This document shows positions 1 to 6,925 of a stretch of 17,794 nt of DNA, piece by piece (position 1 is the first letter of the stretch; the number at the start of each line of letters is the position of its first letter). This stretch comes from Bacillota bacterium (GTDB lineage: Bacteria > Bacillota > Clostridia > Lachnospirales > Lachnospiraceae). The DNA is taken from contig JAEWHR010000042.1 in assembly GCA_023387655.1 (NCBI GenBank), positions 1-17,794 on the forward strand, read 5' to 3'. The notes under the pieces are model-generated. The model was not told where the DNA came from. It saw only the letters and a program-made list of their open reading frames with translations, and did no database searches. The position numbers and the translations under genes are program-made.

Positions 1-158
1 AGTAATACAACAGTATCTATATTAATAATCTTATTAAATTGCTGATAAAAGCTTTGCTTTTCACCATTTCCTGTCTTCAAATCTTCATCAAGGCTATTTG
101 TTAATAATATAAAGTCATACTCTTTGCTGTTACATCGAAAAGTTTGAACCATAATCAT
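1..158 (-). CDS. Probable GNAT-family N-acetyltransferase, 5' part only
   Basis: An open frame on the minus strand starts near 158 and stays open to the window edge, giving about 52 residues. It reads as an N-terminus with the spaced pattern DFILLTNSLDEDL, then NGEKQSFYQQFNKI and IDTVVL. That layout resembles the first helix and strand of small GNAT acetyltransferases, but the acetyl-CoA loop would lie outside the window, so the family call rests on likeness of the N-terminus only. Two in-frame ATGs exist (158 and 152). The purine-rich GATGGGG lies one base before the first and seven before the second, so 152 is the better start. It lies 76 bases downstream of the NUDIX-DUF429 stop with no terminator seen between, so the two are probably co-transcribed. 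Confidence 0.5.
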   Translation of the reverse strand, partial: MIMVQTFRCNSKEYDFILLTNSLDEDLKTGNGEKQSFYQQFNKIINIDTVVL

Positions 159-183
159 ACCCCATCTTTTTATATTCTATAAT

Positions 184-253
184 CTGTACTACCATCCTAT
201 TTCTGTACAACCATCCTATTTCGGTACGACCATCCTATTTCGGTACGACCATC
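184..253. repeat. 19-bp tandem repeat, about 3.6 copies, spanning a stop codon
   Basis: Three full 19-base units (184-202, 203-221, 222-240) and a partial fourth unit (from 241) follow each other without spacing. On the minus strand each unit reads ATGGTNGTACNGAAATAGG. The stop codon of the NUDIX-DUF429 gene (235-237) lies in one unit, and each unit repeats an ATG...TAG mini-frame reading M-V-V-P-K-stop or a close variant. Units 1 and 2 differ by one base, and units 2 and 3 by two. Confidence 0.9.
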
Positions 254-1386
254 TGCATAATTAATCCTGTTTCATCCATCATTGGACTTTCTGGGATCAC
301 CATATATTCACCCTGATGAACGAAATTAGCTGAAACTGCCAGACAGATAGCATCTACAATATCATCAATATTACATTTATAATTTTTAGCAGCTAATTCG
401 ATTTTATGAAAATTAATGTCATTGGAGTATTTTGACAATATGCGAATTCTCTCTAATATTCCTTCTAACTCTGATTTCTTAGATAATACAGTCTTACCAT
501 TTAGTCTTGCAAAACAAACCTCTGGGTGACTTTCTTTTATAATATTCTTATATTGCTTATTATCTTGAAGGAAGTTATCAACCTCACGCATTTTTGGAAT
601 TATTCCTACTGTTAGCGGTGTGAATTTTTTACCAAGTACTCTAACATTTTCATCATAAGCCTTAGCTACATCCTCAGCATAGACAGACTGTCTACATGGA
701 GCTGGAAAAATTGTCGATGATCTTTCCTTAATCATCTTTCGAGCTTCCGAATCAGGCCTAATCTGCTCCATATTACTTGGTAACCCAATTACCATGTCAA
801 TCAAAAACTCATCAAATTTCTCATAACGTACTACAATTTCCTTTAAGCTCGTATATTTTTCTAATAATAACTTACCTTGATTAATTGTAGCAGCAATCCA
901 TCCACCCTTACACCCATCTACACCAATGCATATGCTATTCTTATCAATCTTCCTATTAGTTTCCTGTATCATAGGAATTCTGGATTTTCCGACGCCAAAT
1001 AGTTTTACTTGTTCAACCATATGACCGATATTTCCCTCTCCAGCAAAACTATTGCTATCGAAAAAATCCTCATTCCTATTTAGCCATACCAAAGGGTGAA
1101 CTTCTTCCTTAAGAGCAACTTCTCCGTTTAAATATCCAACATAAACCTCAACATAACAGTCTTGATTATAATAAGTAAAGTCCATCATATGATATAGCTT
1201 AATATCAACACTCGTAATCCCGGTTTCTTCATATAATTCTCGGTATGCTGCATCAAATCCATCTTCTCCAAGATCAATTTTACCGCCTACAAGATTATAA
1301 AGACCTAAATAAGGCTCTTTTCTCCTCTTACAGAACAATAGATCACCATTTTGATGAAATACTATTATACAATTGTAACCTTGCAT
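235..1386 (-). CDS. NUDIX hydrolase fused to DUF429 domain
   Basis: A 383-residue protein with two domains. Residues about 1-130 are a NUDIX hydrolase with a complete NUDIX box (GX5EX7REUXEEXGU, beginning GKIDLGE near residue 36 and ending RELYEETGI), which binds the metal for pyrophosphate-bond cleavage of nucleotide-like substrates. Residues about 150-375 match DUF429, a family of predicted RNase H-fold proteins of unknown function: GVDGCKGGW, DMVIGLP followed by RPDSEAR, PAPCRQSVY, SHPEVCFARLNG and DDIVDAICLA. Both domains look intact. The ATG at 1386 is preceded by AAGGAGG at good spacing. It lies 144 bases after the small gene upstream, and no convincing promoter was seen in that gap. 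The C-terminus (MVVPK) is encoded by the 19-bp repeat. The substrate is unknown; NUDIX family alone does not tell it. Confidence 0.85.
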   Translation of the reverse strand: MQGYNCIIVFHQNGDLLFCKRRKEPYLGLYNLVGGKIDLGEDGFDAAYRELYEETGITSVDIKLYHMMDFTYYNQDCYVEVYVGYLNGEVALKEEVHPLVWLNRNEDFFDSNSFAGEGNIGHMVEQVKLFGVGKSRIPMIQETNRKIDKNSICIGVDGCKGGWIAATINQGKLLLEKYTSLKEIVVRYEKFDEFLIDMVIGLPSNMEQIRPDSEARKMIKERSSTIFPAPCRQSVYAEDVAKAYDENVRVLGKKFTPLTVGIIPKMREVDNFLQDNKQYKNIIKESHPEVCFARLNGKTVLSKKSELEGILERIRILSKYSNDINFHKIELAAKNYKCNIDDIVDAICLAVSANFVHQGEYMVIPESPMMDETGLIMQMVVPK

Positions 1387-1530
1387 ACTTCCTCCTTGGA
1401 TAAAAACATCAAATATTTTAGCAGCTCCTTCTAATTAAGAGTGTTTTATTTCAATATAATTAATATAAATTGGCTAATATATGACTCTTATTCTTTAGGA
1501 TTTCTTTCTAACAAACAAATGACTGCAAAG

Positions 1531-1884
1531 CTAAGCTTTTCTTAATAACTGGATATGCAAATCTTTTCCTTTTTTCCTAACATTCGCTTCATCTACCATA
1601 GCTCCAACCAGATGTAATTCATCCCCAGAGTCATCTTCTCCGACTAACTGCCAATAATAGCCTTCAATTTCATATTGACGTTGCGTATTTAAATTATACT
1701 TAATTTTTTCAATAAACTCTTCCTCATAATTACACTCATATTGAATTATGATAATTTCTGTACTCTGTTCATTTTTCAATACTTTCGTATTCACTTTTAT
1801 ATCAATATTCTCTGCTCCATTTAATAGGAACAAAGTTAGTATCTCACTCACAATCTGAGCTATTTTCTTTGCCTCGTGTCTCAT
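1531..1884 (-). CDS. Small hypothetical protein coupled to DUF1576 gene
   Basis: A 117-residue soluble protein that I do not recognise. It has no signal peptide or membrane segment. The first 25 residues look helical, followed by alternating strand-like stretches (NIDIKVNTKVL, STEIIIIQYEC) and acidic patches (YEEEFIEK, GEDDSGDE). The ATG overlaps the stop of the DUF1576 gene by four bases (ATGA), and its AAGGAG ribosome binding site lies inside the end of that gene, so translation is probably coupled. That coupling suggests a soluble partner or regulator of the membrane protein, which is inference from position only. The stop is followed by a very small stem (AAAGC/GCTTT) without a T-run, so readthrough to the next gene is possible. 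Confidence 0.75.
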   Translation of the reverse strand: MRHEAKKIAQIVSEILTLFLLNGAENIDIKVNTKVLKNEQSTEIIIIQYECNYEEEFIEKIKYNLNTQRQYEIEGYYWQLVGEDDSGDELHLVGAMVDEANVRKKGKDLHIQLLRKA

Positions 1885-3161
1885 TTACTTCTCTCCTTAT
1901 GAAATGCATCAAGTATCGGAATCATAACACCTGCTACCAATCCACCAGAAAATCCATTGTTGTATAGATTCACACCCCCGTGTATCACGCCTACATTGGT
2001 CACAAGAATCATATGAAGAATACCTGATATAAATCCAATAACTGGCCCGTACGTACCTGCAATTGGCGCTAATGTTGTTGAAAATAATACCGATATGATG
2101 ATACCTGTTGTTGATAAGTCATTGCCAAAAAATAATGCAGTTGCTATAACACCAAGCATTACTGGAATACAATTCTTAATATGCTTACCAAATGCTCCAA
2201 AACCTACCACCGTAAAGATTCCTGCTAATACCGGTCCATTTACAACACCACCGATCATGATTACGTAAAATAAGCATAATAACCCAAGCAACGCCATGTT
2301 TAGAAGCGTTACTCCAAAGCCCACTAAATGCGTAAAATCCGTGATTAATCTTCCTTTATACTGTAGTATTTTCCCAAAATCTATTATAGCATGACGATTC
2401 ACATAAAGGCCAGTAAAGAATAAGCCAAGAAATATAGATAGTAGAATTACAATGATGACTGGATGGTTATTCATTGAGATAATATTCACTGGTTCAACTG
2501 AAATTCCAAAACTTCTAAGTCCACTCGTTAAAACTGTGCCTAAGATTCCAGAGGTAAAACCAATATTATAAAGATTGTAGCCATCATGAAATTTCAACAT
2601 ATGAGAAGATAGTGGTACCAAGATAAAACCAATAAAAACACCAACACATATCGCGACTATAATTGCCCAAAACGGAGGCAACAATCCTGAAAAACTGATT
2701 TCACTAACCAATGGCGCCAAAGCAGTACCAAACATCAAAGCAATGATGATATCCTTAAATGATATTTTCTTATATAAAGTATAAAAATAACCACCTAAAT
2801 AAATTGGAATAATATTATAAAGATTTTTTCCAAAGAAGGAAAAGCCGATAACCGTAAAGAATGCTGCAATTAAGATACCATTCAACTTCAGTCGATAATG
2901 GTGCATGATATAGATATTTAAGAGACCAACTAATCCAACGTTAATAAATGCCGCTTCAATTCCACCAACCTCAATAAAATCTGTAACTAATATTGTTGGT
3001 GTAAGTACAATATTAATAAACCCGTATATAACCGAGTGAAAGCTTCCATTATAGATGCCATAGATAATGCCAACTAATAGAAACAATATAGGTATCACAG
3101 ATAATAAGCCCAATTTTCTGATTCGTCCTATGTCTTTCTCATCTACCTTGTTAAACTCCAA
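1881..3161 (-). CDS. DUF1576-family polytopic membrane protein
   Basis: A 426-residue, very hydrophobic protein with about ten to twelve predicted membrane segments after a short charged N-terminus. It resembles the DUF1576 family, whose function is unknown. The two halves carry matching motifs in the same order: GFSFFGKNLYNIIPIYLGG in the first half against GFGAFGKHIKNCIPVMLG in the second, and HDGYNLYNIGFTSGILG against HGGVNLYNNGFSGGLVAG. This points to internal duplication, as in many transporters and channels, and a transport role is plausible but unproved. The start is TTG (3159-3161), supported by AGGAGG seven bases upstream; no ATG fits. It is the first gene of a small operon with the 117-residue gene, probably driven by the promoter at 3238-3209. 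Confidence 0.75.
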   Translation of the reverse strand: MEFNKVDEKDIGRIRKLGLLSVIPILFLLVGIIYGIYNGSFHSVIYGFINIVLTPTILVTDFIEVGGIEAAFINVGLVGLLNIYIMHHYRLKLNGILIAAFFTVIGFSFFGKNLYNIIPIYLGGYFYTLYKKISFKDIIIALMFGTALAPLVSEISFSGLLPPFWAIIVAICVGVFIGFILVPLSSHMLKFHDGYNLYNIGFTSGILGTVLTSGLRSFGISVEPVNIISMNNHPVIIVILLSIFLGLFFTGLYVNRHAIIDFGKILQYKGRLITDFTHLVGFGVTLLNMALLGLLCLFYVIMIGGVVNGPVLAGIFTVVGFGAFGKHIKNCIPVMLGVIATALFFGNDLSTTGIIISVLFSTTLAPIAGTYGPVIGFISGILHMILVTNVGVIHGGVNLYNNGFSGGLVAGVMIPILDAFHKERSK

Positions 3162-3208
3162 AAATTAACCTCCTCTTATATTTAATATATTGCTTTTTGT
3201 GTAATAAT

Positions 3209-3238
3209 ATTTTACAAGAACAGTATATTATTTGACAA
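3209..3238 (-). promoter_or_regulatory. Candidate sigma-A promoter for DUF1576 operon
   Basis: On the minus strand TTGTCA (3238-3233) is separated by 18 bases from TAAAAT (3214-3209), close to the TTGACA/TATAAT consensus. It ends 47 bases upstream of the TTG start at 3161. The surroundings are AT-rich, so chance matches are possible. Confidence 0.5.
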
Positions 3239-3618
3239 GAATTTTTTATGCAAAAATATCAAATATCAAAAATTTCTATAATAATTGAACCTTTTTATGT
3301 AAATACTGGTATATTATGAGAACAATATAGGTAATAGTAATCTATGGATAATAATTAATAATCTTCTTAACCTCTTATTTATTAAGAAGGTTATGTTACT
3401 CTTGAACCTAATCAGTTTGGTATCATAAGGCTATTTGTACTGCAGCTATATCCCATCTGTACTAATAAAAAATTTATTCTAATTATACTTTGTCTAGTCA
3501 TGGCAGATGTATTTTACTTATGGGTATAGAGATCCTTCCTATCTATGGTATCCCCTTTTGTCGTATTTTAAACTACTACTGGATAGTTATTTTTAGTCTT
3601 CCATTTTTTCTTTTTTAC

Positions 3619-3711
3619 AAGTGCAAAAGATGAGATAATCTAAAGCATTTATTATAACCCTTTCTCCTTTGCACCTATATATCTTAAATTATATTGCTTA
3701 AGTATCATCTC
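3619..3711. other. Overlapping inverted repeats, possible structured RNA
   Basis: Two imperfect inverted repeats interleave. AAGTGCAAAAG (3619-3629) pairs with the complement around CTTTGCACCT (3668-3677), and GAGATAATCTAAAGC (3632-3646) pairs imperfectly with GCTTAAGTATCATCTC (3696-3711). The arm order A-B-A'-B' would make a pseudoknot or two competing folds. No T-run follows on either strand and no known RNA family was recognised. AT-rich sequence makes chance pairing likely. Confidence 0.2.
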
Positions 3712-3764
3712 AATTAGTCTCTTTGTAATATACGTTTTATTGCAAACTATTTATAATATTACAC

Positions 3765-3849
3765 AAAAAAATAATACGAATCCTAATTATATAACCGCTA
3801 GAAATCAATGTTCCTAGAAATGTTTCATAATGAGAATTCGTATTATTTT
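3765..3849 (-). terminator. Intrinsic terminator of the purine operon
   Basis: A perfect 14-bp inverted repeat (AAAATAATACGAAT at 3768-3781, ATTCGTATTATTTT at 3836-3849) begins 14 bases past the last stop codon of the operon and is followed on the minus strand by a run of T (3770-3765). The loop is long (54 bases), which is unusual, but position, stem and T-run together fit rho-independent termination. Confidence 0.7.
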
Positions 3850-3862
3850 AATTGCTCTTAAT

Positions 3863-5455
3863 TTATCTCTTATTTCTTATCACTCTACCGTTTAATACCT
3901 CGGTATGTTTTCCATGTTCTACTGCAACCTTACCATTTACAATAACATATTCGATACCTACTGGATATTGGATTGGATCAACAAAAGTACCCTTATCCTC
4001 AATAGTGTTAGGATCAAAAATAGTAATATCTGCATAGTAACCTTCTTTTAAAAGTCCTCTGTTTTTAAGACTCATAGCCTCAGCAGCTTTGAATGTTAAC
4101 TTTCTTACTGCTTCTTCTATAGTCATAATCTTCTCTTCACGGACATATTTTCCAAGGATTCTAGGGAAGCTACCATATAGTCTTGGATGTGGCTTTCCTG
4201 GTGCTAATAGACCGTCCGTACAAGCATTCATCTCAGGACGAGACATAAATAATTTTACGTGGTCTTCTACTCCATAAAAATCTACCATACCTACTGCATT
4301 CTCCTCTTCCATTAAGAGATCAAAAGCAGCTGTATAAGGATCTAAATTACGAAGTTCAGCTAACTGAGTAATACTTAAGCCAACAGCATCTTTATTTTTT
4401 TCTGTTACAACACTGGTAACAAAGATATTTTCAAATCCTGCAAAATCTACAAAGTTATCCCAGCCATGAATACCATGTTCCATATCATAACGCATCTTTT
4501 TACGCATTTCAGGGTCTTTTAGACGCTCGATTACCTTATTGGTTCCGCCATCGTGTACCCATGGTGGCAAGATTGCGCCCATCATAGTACTACCTGCAAC
4601 ATATGGATACTGATCAAAGCTTACTCTGATTCCTTCTTTTTTTGCTTGCTCTAATTGAGAAAGAACAGTGTCTATCTTATCCCAGTTTTTCTTACCTGCA
4701 ACTTTAAAGTGAGACCAGTGAACTCTAACACCCGATTTTCTACCTATTTCAATTACTTCATTCATAGAATCAACAATAGTGTCTGCTTCGCTACGTTGAT
4801 GGATTACAAATACACCATCAAACTCAGCAACAACTTTACACATCTCGATGATTTCTTTGCTTTCAGAATATGCGCATGGTATATAGATTAAACCTGTAGA
4901 TAAACCAAAAGCACCAGCTTCCATTTCTCTACGTGTAATCTCTTTCATCTTTTCGATTTCTTCATCTGTTGGCTGGCGGCTATCCAGTCCCATAGCTTCC
5001 ATACGAATATTTCCATGAGGAACTAGATAACATTCATTGATACCAGGACCTACGTTTTCGATCATTTTTAAATAATTATCGGTTGTTTGATAGGTCCAGT
5101 CAATTTCATCACTAACTCCATCAAGTCCAGCAATATTCTTACGCCAATCTGAAATGTATTCGATTGGAAGGGGCGCCATGGAAACACCATCTTGTCCCAA
5201 AAATTCAGTAGTAATACCTTGCATTACCTTTGGCATTACATGAGGACGTAATAATACATCTAAATCACTGTGTGAATGTGTATCGATAAAACCAGGTGCA
5301 ACGACAAGCCCCTTTGCATCAATCACCTTATCCACATCTGTATCACTTATTTGTCCTATTTTTTCTATTTTATCATCATTAATTAATAGGTCAGCCTTAT
5401 AGGCTGGCTCTCCGCTTCCATCTACAATTGTAGCATTTATAATTAAAGTTTTTAT
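3863..5455 (-). CDS. D-aminoacylase-like amidohydrolase (apparent ATA start)
   Basis: An amidohydrolase-superfamily protein of the N-acyl-D-amino-acid deacylase type, 530 residues from the start chosen here. Metal and catalytic motifs are visible: THSHSD (H60, H62), HQRSEAD (H219, E223), HWSHF (H249), FDQYPY and CTDG (D414). Where classical D-aminoacylases have the Cys ligand in GNCG, this protein has GQDG (D89). The N-terminal strand (KTLIINATIVDGSGEPAYKAD), typical of the family, lies upstream of the first ordinary start codon, a GTG at 5335 that would give only 490 residues. The only in-frame codon at the right distance from the AAAGGAAGTG ribosome binding site is ATA (5455-5453); the preceding codons are CTT and a TGA stop. 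Last gene of the purine operon. Its likely role is removal of an acyl or carbamoyl group from a ring-opened intermediate, which is inference. Confidence 0.8.
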   Translation of the reverse strand: MKTLIINATIVDGSGEPAYKADLLINDDKIEKIGQISDTDVDKVIDAKGLVVAPGFIDTHSHSDLDVLLRPHVMPKVMQGITTEFLGQDGVSMAPLPIEYISDWRKNIAGLDGVSDEIDWTYQTTDNYLKMIENVGPGINECYLVPHGNIRMEAMGLDSRQPTDEEIEKMKEITRREMEAGAFGLSTGLIYIPCAYSESKEIIEMCKVVAEFDGVFVIHQRSEADTIVDSMNEVIEIGRKSGVRVHWSHFKVAGKKNWDKIDTVLSQLEQAKKEGIRVSFDQYPYVAGSTMMGAILPPWVHDGGTNKVIERLKDPEMRKKMRYDMEHGIHGWDNFVDFAGFENIFVTSVVTEKNKDAVGLSITQLAELRNLDPYTAAFDLLMEEENAVGMVDFYGVEDHVKLFMSRPEMNACTDGLLAPGKPHPRLYGSFPRILGKYVREEKIMTIEEAVRKLTFKAAEAMSLKNRGLLKEGYYADITIFDPNTIEDKGTFVDPIQYPVGIEYVIVNGKVAVEHGKHTEVLNGRVIRNKR

Positions 5456-5461
5456 AAGTCA

Positions 5462-5471
5462 CACTTCCTTT
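5462..5471 (-). promoter_or_regulatory. Ribosome binding site that points to an ATA start
   Basis: AAAGGAAGTG differs at one position from the full anti-16S complement AAAGGAGGTG. It ends six bases before the ATA at 5455. GTG triplets within or next to it are out of frame or directly followed by TGA, so it best serves the ATA. Confidence 0.6.
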
Positions 5472-5524
5472 CAAAAGAAGAAATTAATATGAAAAAAATA
5501 TTTCACAGTTCTCATTTATGGTAG

Positions 5525-5549
5525 TACCACATATGCAAGAGATGTGGTA
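5525..5549. repeat. 8-bp inverted repeat in the D-aminoacylase leader
   Basis: TACCACAT (5525-5532) and ATGTGGTA (5542-5549) are perfect complements with a 9-base spacer. It lies between the large hairpin at 5561-5613 and the D-aminoacylase start, so it could be an RNA stem or an operator; nothing decides between these. Confidence 0.4.
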
Positions 5550-5560
5550 TGTAATATGAG

Positions 5561-5613
5561 TTAGAATGAAATTATCACAATGAATTAAGCTTCATTGTGA
5601 CATTTCATTCTAA
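5561..5613. repeat. Large intercistronic hairpin after ygeY
   Basis: A 53-base near-perfect inverted repeat. TTAGAATGAAAT (5561-5572) pairs with ATTTCATTCTAA (5602-5613), and TCACAATGAA (5575-5584) with TTCATTGTGA (5591-5600), separated by a small TA/C internal loop and capped by a 6-base loop. It begins 15 bases past the ygeY stop. No T-run follows on the minus strand, so it is more likely an RNA processing or stabilising element, or a weak attenuator, than a full terminator. Confidence 0.7.
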
Positions 5614-5627
5614 TATTCTTTACATAA

Positions 5628-6812
5628 TTATACTAATAAAGCTTTCATTACACCATAATAGCACTCACAAACTTTTGTAAGTTGTTCTACTTCGATGTAT
5701 TCATCTACTGTATGAGCTAAATTCTCACGAGAAGGTCCAATACCTAATGTCTTGATACCTGCTTCACCTGCATAATGAGAACCATTTGTACAGAAATTGT
5801 ATTGTGTAATCTCTGGATTAAATCCAGCATTGTTAAGTTCCTTTACAACTGCTTGAACCCATGGCTCTTCTTTATCGTATAACCAACCTGGGAAGAATCT
5901 TTCTCCTTCGATTTTGTTTCCAGTGTAGCACACTTCTTCGCCAACTGCATAGGAAACTTTAGCCTTTAATTCAGGATCTTCTGCCATTAATTTGTCTAAT
6001 AACTCCTGGATTGGTGCAATAACGGATTCCTTAGTCTCACCAACTAATAAACGACGATCGTATGTTGCACGGCAATATTCTGGAACAACAGAAGCTCCTG
6101 GATATGGTGCAGACTTGATATCTGTTAACTCTAAGATACCCTTTCCGAGTACTGGGTGTTCTGTTGGAACGAGTGTCTGAATTGCATTAATTACCTTGCT
6201 CATTTTATAAACAGCGTTAATACCTTTTTCAGGATTTGCAGAGTGAGCTGGTTTACCAAATGTCTCAACTACGATTTCACCACGTCCACGCTGACCAATT
6301 TTAACGTTTAATTGGCTTGCTTCACCAATGATTACATAATCTGGCTTGAAGTTTTTGGAGATTTCACGTGCAGCTACACCTTCAAAACATTCTTCATGAA
6401 CAACACCTGCAACTAAGATTTCACCTGCAAAATCACGGTTAGTATCTTCTGCAAAGTATTTTGCAGCAGCTGTAAATGCAGAAACTGCACCCTTCATGTC
6501 AGATGTACCACGACCATATAATTTGCCGTCTACAATATCTCCACCAAATGGATTCTGTGTCCATTTGCTTTCATCAGATACAGGTACTGTATCAATATGT
6601 CCATCAAATAATACCTTTGGTCCTGGACGATTTCCTTTGATTACTCCAATTACATTACCATATCTATCATAAGTAACGTCATCAAAACCATTTGCTTTAC
6701 AGAATTCACCGATAGTCTCAGCAGCCTGCTTTTCCTCTCCTGAATAGCTTTTTGCCTGTATCATCTTTTGTGTTAACTCTATTAATTCTTGTTCTCTGTT
6801 TGCATTAAGCAT
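5628..6812 (-). CDS. ygeY: YgeY, M20-family amidohydrolase/peptidase
   Basis: A 394-residue metal-dependent amidohydrolase of the M20/DapE type, close to the YgeY subgroup found in purine-degradation clusters. Zinc ligands and catalytic residues are visible: GHIDTVP (H72, D74), GRGTSDMKG (D105), HEE (catalytic E140, ligand E141), GEAS (E164) and AHTVDEY (H367). The lid/dimerisation region with GRGEIVVETFGKPAHSANPEKG is intact. The start is set at 6812 because AAGGAAGGAG lies eight bases upstream; an in-frame ATG at 6848 would add 12 residues but has no such site. In the proposed urate pathway this enzyme would remove carbamoyl or ureido groups next to the diaminopropionate step. It lies directly after ygeX, a pairing conserved in E. 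coli. Confidence 0.88.
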   Translation of the reverse strand: MLNANREQELIELTQKMIQAKSYSGEEKQAAETIGEFCKANGFDDVTYDRYGNVIGVIKGNRPGPKVLFDGHIDTVPVSDESKWTQNPFGGDIVDGKLYGRGTSDMKGAVSAFTAAAKYFAEDTNRDFAGEILVAGVVHEECFEGVAAREISKNFKPDYVIIGEASQLNVKIGQRGRGEIVVETFGKPAHSANPEKGINAVYKMSKVINAIQTLVPTEHPVLGKGILELTDIKSAPYPGASVVPEYCRATYDRRLLVGETKESVIAPIQELLDKLMAEDPELKAKVSYAVGEEVCYTGNKIEGERFFPGWLYDKEEPWVQAVVKELNNAGFNPEITQYNFCTNGSHYAGEAGIKTLGIGPSRENLAHTVDEYIEVEQLTKVCECYYGVMKALLV

Positions 6813-6851
6813 TGTAATTTCTCCTTCCTTATACCCGTGCATACTCAATCT

Positions 6852-6892
6852 GCTTGCAGATTAAATACTGCTTGCAGATTGAATACTGCTTG
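6852..6892. repeat. 18-bp tandem repeat between ygeX and ygeY
   Basis: Two 18-base units (GCTTGCAGATTAAATACT at 6852-6869 and a copy with one difference at 6870-6887) are followed by the first bases of a third. The first unit also overlaps a short palindrome, AATCTGC-TT-GCAGATT. It lies in the leader upstream of ygeY and has no recognised role. Confidence 0.8.
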
Positions 6893-6899
6893 AACTTAA

Positions 6900-6925
6900 A
6901 ATGTGAATTGCTTTTATTTCACATT
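6900..6925. repeat. Hairpin overlapping the ygeX stop codon
   Basis: AATGTGAA (6900-6907) and TTCACATT (6918-6925) are perfect complements with a 10-base spacer. The right arm includes two bases of the ygeX stop codon. On the minus strand the stem is followed by only two or three further T, so at best a weak attenuator. Confidence 0.5.

Larger units (their letters stand above)
3162..3862. other. 701-base gene-free stretch between two operons
   Basis: No credible gene was seen in either direction. It holds the terminator of the purine operon next to 3863, a candidate promoter for the DUF1576 operon (3238-3209), an 11-bp inverted repeat (3360-3370 with 3382-3392, loop of 11) followed on the minus strand by only a modestly T-rich run, and overlapping inverted repeats at 3619-3711. 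The rest is AT-rich with no recognised riboswitch consensus. Confidence 0.6.

Noticed and set aside
184..253. CRISPR array
   Set aside because: The units are directly adjacent with no spacers, and no cas gene is near.
3360..3392. Second intrinsic terminator
   Set aside because: The 11-bp stem is AT-rich and not followed by a clear T-run on either strand; the terminator at 3765-3849 explains the end of the operon better.
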